The position numbers and the translations under genes are program-made. This document shows positions 42,317 through 50,893 of a stretch of DNA of 64,000 nt, piece by piece. Position 1 is the stretch's first letter, and each line of letters starts with the position of its first letter. The DNA comes from an uncultured Oscillospiraceae bacterium. Its GTDB lineage: Bacteria > Bacillota > Clostridia > Oscillospirales > Oscillospiraceae. Below the pieces are notes generated by a model, which was not told the DNA's origin, searched no databases, and was given only the letters and a program-made list of their open reading frames with translations. Where the stretch lies: NCBI GenBank assembly GCA_910589155.1, contig CAJURY010000008.1:1-64000 (forward strand), read 5' to 3'.

Positions 42317-42823
42317 TTACAGCAGCAAAATTGCCAGTGCCGCACCCCCGCACAGTCCCAAAGCCCGATAGCTGCGCAGGCGGCTCTCCTTTCCCTGTTC
42401 CATATTTTGCAGCCGCCGCTGGCAATCGGCTTTCGCGGCCTCCAAGCCCTGAAGCTGCCCTTCCAGGTCAAATTTGCCCAGGCTGTAGGAAAGGGTGCGC
42501 ATCACCTCGGCACAGTCTTTTGGAACGCTGTCGTTCAGCGCTCGATTCATACAGTCGGAAATTTCACCGGGATTTTCCTGCTCCAAAAGCTTTCCCAGCC
42601 GCCCCATAGCCTGTCCCACCACGCCGGGGGCGTTTTGGGCAAGACTTGCGCAAAGCGCCGGCAATGGCGTAATGCGGTATCGAATCTCGCACTGCATCAG
42701 CTCCAATACCATTTGCAGCTCCCGGAGGGCAAGCTCCTGCTGCCGGACGGAGGCCGCAAAGGAAAAGCCGCAGTAGCCGCAAGCGCCTAAAATACAAAAT
42801 ACACCCAATAACCGAATCATCAT
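42317..42823 (-). CDS. spoIIIAB: Stage III sporulation protein AB
   Basis: 168 residues: one N-terminal and one C-terminal membrane helix (LLGVFCILGACGYCGF; ALGLCGGAALAILLL) around an all-helical domain resembling type II/III secretion F-like proteins (RELQMVLELMQCEIRYRITPL). It anchors the SpoIIIAA ATPase to the membrane complex. Overlaps spoIIIAA by four bases. Confidence 0.92.
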   Translation of the reverse strand: MMIRLLGVFCILGACGYCGFSFAASVRQQELALRELQMVLELMQCEIRYRITPLPALCASLAQNAPGVVGQAMGRLGKLLEQENPGEISDCMNRALNDSVPKDCAEVMRTLSYSLGKFDLEGQLQGLEAAKADCQRRLQNMEQGKESRLRSYRALGLCGGAALAILLL

Positions 42824-43665
42824 CCAAGCCTCCCAACTGTATAGCGCCTGTCCCTATCCAAAAGGGCATAGGTTTCAAATATTCCGCTGGAAAGGAGCTT
42901 TGCGTAGATTTCCCTCTTTTCCAGATCCCGCACTTCGGCTACATGAGCCGTGGCTAGAAGCTTTACGCCGCAGTAGGAACAGATTTCCATGGCCGCGCAA
43001 TCGGCCTTTGTGGTAATCTCGTCCACCGCGATCCACTGAGGCGACATCGCCCGCAGCACCATAGCCATACCTTCCGCCTTGGGACAGCTTGTCAGCACAT
43101 CCACGCCGTTTCCCGTATCAAATTGGATTTTGCCCTCGCTGGACGGGAAAATTTCACCCCGCTCGTCCACCACGGATACCTGCTCTTTTTTAGAAAGGCA
43201 CCGCACGACATCCCGCAGCAAGGTGGTTTTCCCCACCCCCGGCGGCCCTAAAATCAAGGCGGAGCCGGTTAGCTGCCGGGCAAGCTTTTCTCCGATCCCC
43301 AAGACGTCCCGCGCCACACGGATACACAGGCTTGTGGCCTCCTTCAGCCCGGTTGACGCGCCGTCTTTTTGCACCGATTGCCCACAAATGCCGATTCGAT
43401 GCCCCCCGGGGGCGGTTAGAAATCCCTGTCCCATGGTGGACGCGGCATAGGCTGAGTATCGGCTGGCAAGCTGCACACAGCCGGACACCTCCTGCGCCGT
43501 CACCGCGCCGCTTTTGGACACGCAAATTCCATCCGCGCACACAAACTGCGGCGCGCTTCCCACCCGCAACCTGATTTCCAGAAGCTTGTCCTGCCCTATT
43601 TTTTCCGCTTCCGGCCGCAGCCTTCCCGGCAGCAGCCAAAGTAATTCCTTCCACATACACATCAT
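42820..43665 (-). CDS. spoIIIAA: Stage III sporulation protein AA (ATPase)
   Basis: 281 residues. AAA-type secretion ATPase related to GspE/VirB11: Walker A GPPGVGKTTLLRD, Walker B WIAVDEITT, an N-terminal helical domain and the conserved DERGEIFP. It powers the SpoIIIA mother-cell channel. Start ATG 43665 after GGGAGTG; ATGs one and three codons later are possible. Sigma-E promoter directly upstream. Confidence 0.94.
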   Translation of the reverse strand: MMCMWKELLWLLPGRLRPEAEKIGQDKLLEIRLRVGSAPQFVCADGICVSKSGAVTAQEVSGCVQLASRYSAYAASTMGQGFLTAPGGHRIGICGQSVQKDGASTGLKEATSLCIRVARDVLGIGEKLARQLTGSALILGPPGVGKTTLLRDVVRCLSKKEQVSVVDERGEIFPSSEGKIQFDTGNGVDVLTSCPKAEGMAMVLRAMSPQWIAVDEITTKADCAAMEICSYCGVKLLATAHVAEVRDLEKREIYAKLLSSGIFETYALLDRDRRYTVGRLG

Positions 43666-43686
43666 AGCTTGTTCACTCCCACCACA

Positions 43687-43714
43687 ATTGTATGTCCCAG
43701 GCCATCGGATATGC
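43687..43714 (-). promoter_or_regulatory. Sigma-E promoter of the spoIIIA operon
   Basis: GCATATC (43708-43714), 13-bp gap, CATACAAT (43687-43694) on the minus strand. The -10 element matches the sigma-E consensus CATACANT exactly, as expected for a mother-cell operon. Confidence 0.8.
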
Positions 43715-43751
43715 CGCAAAAAAATGTCGGTGAATTTTCATTTTCAAACGC

Positions 43752-43788
43752 AAAAATGGCGCTACTGCAACAAACAGTAGCGCCATTT
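43752..43788 (-). terminator. Terminator of uppP-ftsK
   Basis: 14-bp stem AAATGGCGCTACTG (43754-43767) / CAGTAGCGCCATTT (43775-43788), followed on the minus strand by T-rich sequence. Confidence 0.9.
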
Positions 43789-43838
43789 GAGAAATTCACC
43801 GCTTCTTATTTATTTTTCTTCCGGTTTTGAAGATTAGA

Positions 43839-46433
43839 TCAGGGCAGCTCCTCCGGCACGGGATCCAACGCCGGCGTTTCCTCCAAGCCCATCTGCCCGG
43901 ACTGCATCTGCCGCCACTGCTCTTTTGTGACCAAAATCGCACGGGATTTTGCCCCGGCGTGGGGACCCACAATGCCCTTTTCTTCCATTTCATCCACAAT
44001 TCTGGCCGCTCTGGCATAGCCCAGCTTCAGCCGCCTTTGGAGCATGGAAACGGAAGCCTGCCCGGTTTCCAGAATTACATCCACAGCATCGGGCAGCAAC
44101 TCGTCGCCTTCCACGTCCTCGTTTTCTTCCGTCACCGCGCCCGCATTGCCCTTGCCAGTCTGGGTGGCCTTGCGCTCGATTTCCTCCATGACGTCCTCGC
44201 TGTAGGAAGGGCTGAAGCTTTCCTTGATGAACTCTGTCACCGCCTCCACCTCGCCGTCGCTGACAAAGCAGCCCTGAATCCGGCGGGGCTTCCCCTTCCC
44301 CAAAGGGGCATAGAGCATATCGCCTCTGCCTACCAGCTTTTCCGCGCCCATGGTATCCAGAATAATCCGGGATTCCATGGCGGAGGAAACCGCAAAGGCG
44401 ATGCGGCTGGGAATATTGGCCTTCATAAGGCCGGTGATGACGTCGGCGGAAGGACGCTGGGTAGCAATCACCAAGTGAATGCCCGCCGCGCGTCCCATCT
44501 GCGCCACACGGCAGATGGATTCTTCCACTTCCTTGGCGGCCACCAGCATCAAATCGGCCAGCTCATCGATAACGACAACGATTTTCGCCAGCTTTTCCCC
44601 TTCTTCGCTGTTTTCCATAATCTGATTAAAGGCTTCGATGTCGCGAACCCCTGCGTCCGCCATAGTTTTATAGCGGCGCATCATTTCCGTCACCGCCCAC
44701 TGCAAAGCGCCCGCCGCCTTTTTGGGGTCGGTGACAACAGGAATCAGCAAATGGGGAATGCCATTGTAAATGCCAAGCTCCACCAACTTGGGGTCAACCA
44801 TGATAAATTTGACCTCCTGGGGCTTTGCCTTATACAAAATGGAAATCAGCAGACTGTTGATACACACGGACTTACCGGAACCGGTTGTGCCCGCAATCAG
44901 CATATGGGGCAGCTTGGAAATATCGCCCACCACACAGGTACCGCTGATGTCCTTGCCCACGGCAAAGCTTGCCCTGGACTGCGCCCGGGCAAACTGGGAA
45001 GACGCAATGACGTCCCGCAGCGATACCGTCGTCACCAGCTTATTGGGCACTTCGATACCCACCACAGAAATTTTATCCGGGATAGCCGCAATACGCACGC
45101 CAATCGCGCCCAGATTCAAAGCGATATCATCTGCAAGACTGGTTATTTTGGATAGACGAACGCCTCTTTCCAGCTCCACCTCGTAGCGGGTTACGGTGGG
45201 ACCTCGCGTCACATTGCAAATGGTCGCGCTGATTTTAAAGCTTTGCAGGGTCTCGCTGAGGCGACGGGCATTTTCCCGCATTTCCTCCGTCCCATCCAAG
45301 CCGCCTTCCGGGGCGGCCTTCAGCAGCGTAAGAGGCGGGAACTGATACTCCGCCGGAGGCTGCGTCTCGTTTTGAGAAATTTCCTTCGCAACCTCAATGG
45401 CGGACTGTCGCGCGTCCTTGGCGCTGACTTTTTCCCCCACCGGCTCTATCTCTTCTTCCACCGGCTCTATCTCCTCTTCCACCGGCTCCATCCTCTCCTC
45501 CAGAGGCGATTCCGCTTCCACTGGATCCGGGAAAACCGCAGGAGCAGGCGCAAAAATTTCGTTTTCTTCCTCTTCCGGTTCCAAAATTGTCTCCCGTTTT
45601 TTTCTTTCCTCCATGATGTATTCATCTGGAGACTGCGCCTTGGATTTTTTACTTTCTTTTGGCAAAAACAGCGGCGCCTGCGGATCTTCATCAGGATCGA
45701 ACAACGCCATTTCCCGCCGACGCTGTCGCTTCTGCTCTACCCGTTCTATATGCCGGGTAGCAATGTGGTTCACCACCGCGCTGGCAGGGTCGATCCGTTC
45801 TTCCTCCGGTTCCGGCTCCGGTCTGGGGCGATTCTGCACCGCCCGCACCAGCCCCGGCACCGTAATGCCCAGCATCCACAAAAGCGATAAGAGCAACAAA
45901 ATGCAAAGCGTCGCAATCGCCAGAGTTTTTCCCAGAATAAACCGGAAAAACAAAGCGAGCAGGCCGCCAAAAACGCCGCCCGTCGTTCCAATTTGACCGC
46001 CTTCGTACAACTCCGCCACAACCGCGATTCCCTCGGGCAAAACCGCCTGAGAAGCGGACAGGTGGGATATAGCGCTGGTAAACAGCACCATGCCAAGGCA
46101 GGCGGAAATACGTCCCGCCACTGGCTTTCCGCTGCGAAACGCCAGAATCCAAAACAGCGCAATCCATACGGCGCACATAAAATAGTAGCCTGTCCCGCCC
46201 AAAAGCCCGGTAAGCCCCTGTCGCAAAAGGTTCAAAAGCAGCGCGTCTACACCGGCGCAGCTAAATACATTCAGCACTGCGCAAACAAGGCACACCAACG
46301 CAAAAATGCCGCGGTAAGGCACTTTCGCTTTCGGCGCCACAGCGCGGGCGGCAGCAGTGGTTTTTTTCTTACCGGAAGAACCGGTTTTCTTTTTCCCAGT
46401 TCCTTTTTTTGCGGACGCTTTTTTTTCAGCCAT
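43839..46433 (-). CDS. ftsK: FtsK/SpoIIIE-family DNA translocase
   Basis: 864 residues. A Lys/Ala-rich N-terminus, four membrane helices (about 40-190), an acidic linker with short near-repeats of EPVEEEI, then the motor domain: Walker A GTTGSGKSVCIN, Walker B VVVIDELADLM, and QMGRAAGIHLVIATQRPSAD. The C-terminal gamma winged helix (SMLQRRLKLGYARAARIVDEME) reads orientation sequences. It moves chromosomal DNA through the septum, including into the forespore. Start ATG 46433. In a spore former with one visible copy, SpoIIIE is an equally good name. Confidence 0.95.
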   Translation of the reverse strand: MAEKKASAKKGTGKKKTGSSGKKKTTAAARAVAPKAKVPYRGIFALVCLVCAVLNVFSCAGVDALLLNLLRQGLTGLLGGTGYYFMCAVWIALFWILAFRSGKPVAGRISACLGMVLFTSAISHLSASQAVLPEGIAVVAELYEGGQIGTTGGVFGGLLALFFRFILGKTLAIATLCILLLLSLLWMLGITVPGLVRAVQNRPRPEPEPEEERIDPASAVVNHIATRHIERVEQKRQRRREMALFDPDEDPQAPLFLPKESKKSKAQSPDEYIMEERKKRETILEPEEEENEIFAPAPAVFPDPVEAESPLEERMEPVEEEIEPVEEEIEPVGEKVSAKDARQSAIEVAKEISQNETQPPAEYQFPPLTLLKAAPEGGLDGTEEMRENARRLSETLQSFKISATICNVTRGPTVTRYEVELERGVRLSKITSLADDIALNLGAIGVRIAAIPDKISVVGIEVPNKLVTTVSLRDVIASSQFARAQSRASFAVGKDISGTCVVGDISKLPHMLIAGTTGSGKSVCINSLLISILYKAKPQEVKFIMVDPKLVELGIYNGIPHLLIPVVTDPKKAAGALQWAVTEMMRRYKTMADAGVRDIEAFNQIMENSEEGEKLAKIVVVIDELADLMLVAAKEVEESICRVAQMGRAAGIHLVIATQRPSADVITGLMKANIPSRIAFAVSSAMESRIILDTMGAEKLVGRGDMLYAPLGKGKPRRIQGCFVSDGEVEAVTEFIKESFSPSYSEDVMEEIERKATQTGKGNAGAVTEENEDVEGDELLPDAVDVILETGQASVSMLQRRLKLGYARAARIVDEMEEKGIVGPHAGAKSRAILVTKEQWRQMQSGQMGLEETPALDPVPEELP

Positions 46434-46446
46434 CCTTTCCCTCCTC

Positions 46447-47292
46447 TCAGCAGGTTAAAAACAGGATAAACGCCACCATCGCGGCGCTCCAGCAATAACA
46501 AGCAAAATTACCCAGATTCTTTTTCCGGGTCAAAAAGCGCATAAAGCGCAAAGATAGGTAACTCAGCACGCTTGCGGCGGCAGTCCCAGCCAAATACTGG
46601 GCAAAAAGCAGTCCGCTTACAGTTTCCGTCCCGCCAGACACTGCCAAGACGCCCCGCACCAACTGCGCAATCACCTGAACCAGCAGGACAGGCAGCCACA
46701 TGAGATAAGTAAATTCCATGGCAAACTCCCCGTCTACCCCTTTGAGCCAGCCAGCCGACAGCGCAAGCCCAGAACGGGATACCCCCGGAAGTACAGAAAA
46801 CGCCTGTCCAAATCCCATGAAAACCGCGTCGGAAACCGTCATATTTTTGCCGTCTTTATTGCCGTGGGGCAAATGATCGCAGACAAACAACAAAATTCCT
46901 GACACCGCCAGGGAAACAGCGGTAAAGAGCAGGTTTGCGTATAACGTCTGCGCCTTCTCATAAAAAGGAACCGCCAGCAGCATAGGCAGCGCCGATACCA
47001 CGATCAAAAAAACCAGTCTGCCGGTCAAACGGATTTCCCCTCTTTGGGTTGCGCGGCGCTTTTGGCGCAGCGTTCCAAAAACGCTGCGCAGCTCCCGGCG
47101 AAAAAAGTGAACCGTTCCCAAAAAAAGCCCCAGCCGGAGCATGGCTTCAAATAGCATTGCCTTTTCCTGATAGCCCTGCATTCCCAAAATCTGCTGAAAA
47201 ATCGCCTGATGGCCGGAACCAGAAATGGGAAGGATCTCCGAAATCCCTCGAATGATTCCCAAAAGGATCGCTTTCAGCCAATTTTGTTCCAT
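46447..47292 (-). CDS. uppP: Undecaprenyl-diphosphatase
   Basis: 281 residues with eight predicted membrane helices. BacA/UppP motifs are present: GISEILPISGSGHQ (catalytic Glu region and PISxSGH-like) and LPGVSRSGL. It recycles undecaprenyl diphosphate to the monophosphate carrier for peptidoglycan synthesis and can give bacitracin tolerance. The PISGSGH form replaces the common PISSTGH. Start ATG 47292 after GGTGAAAAGG. Followed closely by ftsK. Confidence 0.9.
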   Translation of the reverse strand: MEQNWLKAILLGIIRGISEILPISGSGHQAIFQQILGMQGYQEKAMLFEAMLRLGLFLGTVHFFRRELRSVFGTLRQKRRATQRGEIRLTGRLVFLIVVSALPMLLAVPFYEKAQTLYANLLFTAVSLAVSGILLFVCDHLPHGNKDGKNMTVSDAVFMGFGQAFSVLPGVSRSGLALSAGWLKGVDGEFAMEFTYLMWLPVLLVQVIAQLVRGVLAVSGGTETVSGLLFAQYLAGTAAASVLSYLSLRFMRFLTRKKNLGNFACYCWSAAMVAFILFLTC

Positions 47293-47395
47293 CCTTTTCA
47301 CCTCCGGTGTCTTTTCACTTGCCTTCGTTGGTAAATCTGTCGCTTTCTTATCATAGCACAAGCGGCAGAAAAATTCCACCCCTACTTTTCGCGCA

Positions 47396-47436
47396 AAAAG
47401 ATCCCCCAGTATTCGCTTTCGACGAAACTGGGGGAT
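47396..47436 (-). terminator. Terminator of the glycosyltransferase gene
   Basis: ATCCCCCAGT (47401-47410) pairs with ACTGGGGGAT (47427-47436), followed by TTTTT on the minus strand. Confidence 0.85.
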
Positions 47437-47448
47437 TTCCTCGCTGTT

Positions 47449-48660
47449 TTACAGCTTGATCGCAGTGCTGGGAACCTCGTTCTTTCTTGTTTTGTTATGA
47501 ACAATGGGACGCCACACGGTAGTTTTGTGGAAAACGCCAAGCACATGCAGCGGCAGCCAGGAGGCGGTAAAGACCGGGTACAGCAAAATGCTTTTCCAGA
47601 GGGTCTTCAACGGCCTGCGGCCAATGAGCGCCAGAGCAAACGCCGTGAGAACCAGTCCTGCGTAAAAGCCGATAAAAGAAAGGGTCAAGGCGAAAAACCA
47701 GCCCTGGGTTTGCAGCGTGTTCCAAATTCCCCATGCTCCGGGCAGAAGCATTAAAACCTGCGTATAGGGCATCGTCAAAAACAGGGCGAAATCCGCCGCT
47801 CGGAAATTGCCGAAGGACAGAGCGTTATACCAAAGTTTCGGAATCATTTTCCGCCCCACCTCCAAAACGCCGCTGCACCAACGCTTGCGCTGGGTCATAG
47901 ACTGCCGAAAAGATACCGGCTCCTCATCGTAGGAAATCGCCTCCGGCACCCATTTGATTTGGACGCCGGCCTGGGCAAGCTGCGCGGCAAATTCGGTGTC
48001 CTCCGTAATGGTTTCCGTATGCCAACCGCCCAATTCTTCCATCAATTCGCAGGTCACAACAAAACCAGTGCCCATGAGCTTGGCGGAAAGACCAATGTTG
48101 CCCCGCGCCCGACTATGGAGCAGGTCAAAATTTTCCCGGTAAATATCATAGCAGCCCGCCACCCAGGAATCGCCTGGATTCAGAGATTTCTGCTTGCCCT
48201 TGGCGGCTCTCGCCCCGGACAGCACCGCATCGTTCATACGGGCGAGAAAATCCGGGTCAATGAGGTTGTCCGCGTCAAACACACAAAAAGCGTCGTAGCC
48301 TTTTCCTTGTAAGGCGGCCATGGCCTGCTGCAAAACATTGCCTTTGTTATGTACCGGCGCAAGACAGGTAAAAATCTTCGCGCCAGCGGCCTCTGCCGCC
48401 CCGGCTGTATCATCCGTGCAGTTATTGGGGATAACAAACACATCAAATAGCTCCGGCGGGTAATTTTGCCGCAGCAAAGACGCCACCGTACTGCCAATCA
48501 CCGCTTCTTCATTGCGGGCGGCAAGCAGTACCGCAAACCGGGTCGCCGCCTCCCGCCGGGGTAGCTTTTTCCGGGGCAGCACGCAAAAAAAGCCAATCAC
48601 CGTGGTGTAAAGAATCAAAGCCTTTAAAACGAGGCTCAAAATCTCCATGAAAGTATCCAT
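47449..48660 (-). CDS. Processive-type family 2 glycosyltransferase
   Basis: 403 residues. An N-terminal membrane helix, a GT2 catalytic domain (AVLLAARNEEAVIGSTVASL, FCVFDADNLIDPDF with the DxD-like motif, TETITEDTEFAAQL) and QRKRW in the position of the QxxRW processivity motif. C-terminal membrane helices follow (about 290-380). This layout is shared by hyaluronan/cellulose/poly-N-acetylglucosamine synthase-like enzymes. Sugar and acceptor unknown. Start ATG 48660 with AAGGAGAG upstream; own promoter. Confidence 0.85.
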   Translation of the reverse strand: MDTFMEILSLVLKALILYTTVIGFFCVLPRKKLPRREAATRFAVLLAARNEEAVIGSTVASLLRQNYPPELFDVFVIPNNCTDDTAGAAEAAGAKIFTCLAPVHNKGNVLQQAMAALQGKGYDAFCVFDADNLIDPDFLARMNDAVLSGARAAKGKQKSLNPGDSWVAGCYDIYRENFDLLHSRARGNIGLSAKLMGTGFVVTCELMEELGGWHTETITEDTEFAAQLAQAGVQIKWVPEAISYDEEPVSFRQSMTQRKRWCSGVLEVGRKMIPKLWYNALSFGNFRAADFALFLTMPYTQVLMLLPGAWGIWNTLQTQGWFFALTLSFIGFYAGLVLTAFALALIGRRPLKTLWKSILLYPVFTASWLPLHVLGVFHKTTVWRPIVHNKTRKNEVPSTAIKL

Positions 48661-48688
48661 CAAACTCTCTCCTTCCCTTTGTTGCTTT

Positions 48689-48717
48689 ATTATAGCAATT
48701 CCTTTTTTAAGGATCAA
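48689..48717 (-). promoter_or_regulatory. Promoter of the glycosyltransferase gene
   Basis: TTGATC (48712-48717) and TATAAT (48689-48694), minus strand, 17-bp spacer. Confidence 0.7.
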
Positions 48718-48740
48718 TTTGGAGAAAGTTTAAGTTTCCC

Positions 48741-49766
48741 TTAATCCTCCCTTTCCAGGGAGCGAATCACGCTGGCCGCATCAAAGCGGGTGTCTCTGGA
48801 ATCTGTCACAAATACCACGCGGTCAATCCCCACCTGTCCGGCAACCGCTTCCGCCTGCTCTGGATGAATCCCTTCCAGATACAACCGAGAACTGCCTTCA
48901 GGCAGTGGAAAATCTCCGCTGCCTGCGCAGAAGGAAACCCGAAACGCACCGGTGGAAAAAGCCTCAGAAAGCTGCTTCGCCGCGTTTTTTATGGTATCGG
49001 CCTTGGAAACCGTGGAATCATACACAATTGCGCCGTTGTCTGGAAAATAAAAATGGTCAAAAACCACTTCGTCAAAGCCCAACTCCGTCAGTTCCCGGCA
49101 GATTTGCGCCAAATTTGCCAACACTGCCTCGCTGTTGGGATCCAGCCAGTAGCAGCCGTTGCCATCCGCCCACAGCACGCCGCTTTCCAGCGCCAGACCG
49201 CTGGCGGTATGCGCCTTGGCAAAGGCAAGGTCGCAAAAAGCGGGAAGCCGGGCAATCACATGATAATCCCCGCCCCGCAGATAAGCAATCAAGTCGTCCA
49301 CTGCGGCTACATCCAGCGCGTCTGCTCTGGACGCGCCGTTTAAGCTGGTGGAATAATAAAAATTTCCGTAAATACTTTTCACGTCCAGCATGACCACAGA
49401 ACCGGCGGGCAGCGCCTCAATGGCGCTACGCACTCCAGCCACGTCGTCCAAAAGCATCTGCGTGGTAGCGTAATATCCAGAAAATTTTTCCGATTCCGTA
49501 GGTTCTCCGTTTTCTTCCGTCCCGTCCACATAATCGATTGCAACGGTTTCCGCCGGAACCTTCTCTTTTTGCAGCGCCGGCTCGCCGGAAAGCCCCAGGG
49601 TCGAGCGTCCAAAATCAAAGCGGACGCCCTCGCGGGTATAAACCACATACCGCTGGAGCCAGACCATCCAGCACAGCAGGCAAACCGCCGCAATTAAAAC
49701 AGAAACCCCCAGAAAAACACCAAGCTTTTTCAGTCTTGATTTTGTTCGATAGGATATGACAAGCAT
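48741..49766 (-). CDS. DUF4015-type putative glycoside hydrolase
   Basis: 341 residues. One N-terminal membrane helix (about 14-34; LGVFLGVSVLIAAVCLLCWM) and an extracytoplasmic TIM-barrel-like domain resembling DUF4015 proteins (GYYATTQMLLDDVAGVRSAI, VVMLDVKSIYGNFYYS, GFDEVVFDHFYFPD). Carbohydrate activity is inferred from family. One base after prmA, with AGGAGG before ATG 49766. Upstream of a cell-surface-type glycosyltransferase, so a joint role in an envelope glycan is possible. Confidence 0.78.
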   Translation of the reverse strand: MLVISYRTKSRLKKLGVFLGVSVLIAAVCLLCWMVWLQRYVVYTREGVRFDFGRSTLGLSGEPALQKEKVPAETVAIDYVDGTEENGEPTESEKFSGYYATTQMLLDDVAGVRSAIEALPAGSVVMLDVKSIYGNFYYSTSLNGASRADALDVAAVDDLIAYLRGGDYHVIARLPAFCDLAFAKAHTASGLALESGVLWADGNGCYWLDPNSEAVLANLAQICRELTELGFDEVVFDHFYFPDNGAIVYDSTVSKADTIKNAAKQLSEAFSTGAFRVSFCAGSGDFPLPEGSSRLYLEGIHPEQAEAVAGQVGIDRVVFVTDSRDTRFDAASVIRSLERED

Positions 49767-49767
49767 A

Positions 49768-50739
49768 TTAAGCCTCCTTCGCTACTACGCACCGCCAGTC
49801 CTCTTTTGCCTTGGTTTCCAGAACCTGAAGCCCTGCCTCTTTCAGTCCTTCGTAAATTTCAGGCAGACGGGTATCCAAAATACCGGAGCAAATAACAATG
49901 GTTTCTCTTTGCAGCAGCCGGTGCAGCGCCGGAAGCAAGGATAAAATGACGTCCGCCACGATATTGATGAGCACCACGTCATAGTTTTTTGCGCAAAGCT
50001 CCCGCATCAATGGCGTATCCTCGCTGACGTTGCCGGTGCATGCCCGAAAAACATCCCTGCCAAACCCGTTATAGGCGGCGTTTTCTTCTGCGATGCCCTC
50101 CGCCTTGGGATCGATGTCCACGCAAATCGCTTCCTTTGCGCCCAGGCGCAAAGCGGCAATGGACAAAATGCCGCTGCCGGATCCCAGATCTATCACCCGG
50201 CTGCCGGGCAAAAGCCGCTCCTCCAGAGCCTCCATGCACATCTGCGTGGAAGGATGCGCGCCAGTGCCGAAGGTAAGGCCGGGGTCTAAAACAACTGGAA
50301 TCCTGCCGGATGCATCCGTGTCCGCCAGCCAGTAAGGCAGCACCACCAAACGGTTGCCCACCGGCTGTGGCGGATAATTTTCCTTCCAGCTATCTTCCCA
50401 GTTTTCCTCCGCCATGGGCGCAGCCGTTACTGCAAGAGAGCCAAACTGCACATTGGGCAGGCGGTTTCGCAAAGCCTCCAGAGAGGCCTTCAGCGTTTCC
50501 ACCTTCTCTTGCTCCCTGCCGTCCATTTCCAGATAAAGCTTAATCTGGGACAAGCCTTGAAGCCTTTTTTCCAGTTCCTCATCAATATAATCCCAGTATG
50601 CCCGGTTATTTTCCAAAAACGCCTCGTATTCTATTTGGTCGTCAATCACAAAGCTGTCGTATCCCTGGGCAGTCAGATGCGCGCCCAAAGCTTCAATGCC
50701 GGACGAGGCAGTTTGAATCGTCAGTTCCAACCACTGCAT
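49768..50739 (-). CDS. prmA: Ribosomal protein L11 methyltransferase
   Basis: 323 residues. N-terminal L11-recognition domain (about 1-110) and a Rossmann methyltransferase: LDPGLTFGTGAHPST, motif I VIDLGSGSGILSIAAL, and NIVADVILSLLP near the active site. It trimethylates lysines and the N-terminus of L11. Start ATG 50739 after AAAGGAGG; a longer in-frame start runs into the promoter. Confidence 0.95.
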   Translation of the reverse strand: MQWLELTIQTASSGIEALGAHLTAQGYDSFVIDDQIEYEAFLENNRAYWDYIDEELEKRLQGLSQIKLYLEMDGREQEKVETLKASLEALRNRLPNVQFGSLAVTAAPMAEENWEDSWKENYPPQPVGNRLVVLPYWLADTDASGRIPVVLDPGLTFGTGAHPSTQMCMEALEERLLPGSRVIDLGSGSGILSIAALRLGAKEAICVDIDPKAEGIAEENAAYNGFGRDVFRACTGNVSEDTPLMRELCAKNYDVVLINIVADVILSLLPALHRLLQRETIVICSGILDTRLPEIYEGLKEAGLQVLETKAKEDWRCVVAKEA

Positions 50740-50766
50740 AACTGCGCCTCCTTTTCCCGTTTTTCT

Positions 50767-50795
50767 TATTTTACATGATAGGCGCTCAATTGACA
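50767..50795 (-). promoter_or_regulatory. Promoter of prmA
   Basis: TTGTCA (50790-50795) and TAAAAT (50767-50772), minus strand, 17-bp spacer. Confidence 0.6.
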
Positions 50796-50893
50796 AGAGA
50801 TTCCCCCATTTTTTTCATTTTGCCGAAAATTCGCTTTCCCTTTTCCGAAAAGTGGTGTATAATAGCATCAACCATGAAAGGATGAACCGCATA

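Noticed and set aside
43827..45155. 442-codon plus-strand frame
   Set aside because: Antisense shadow of the ftsK motor domain.
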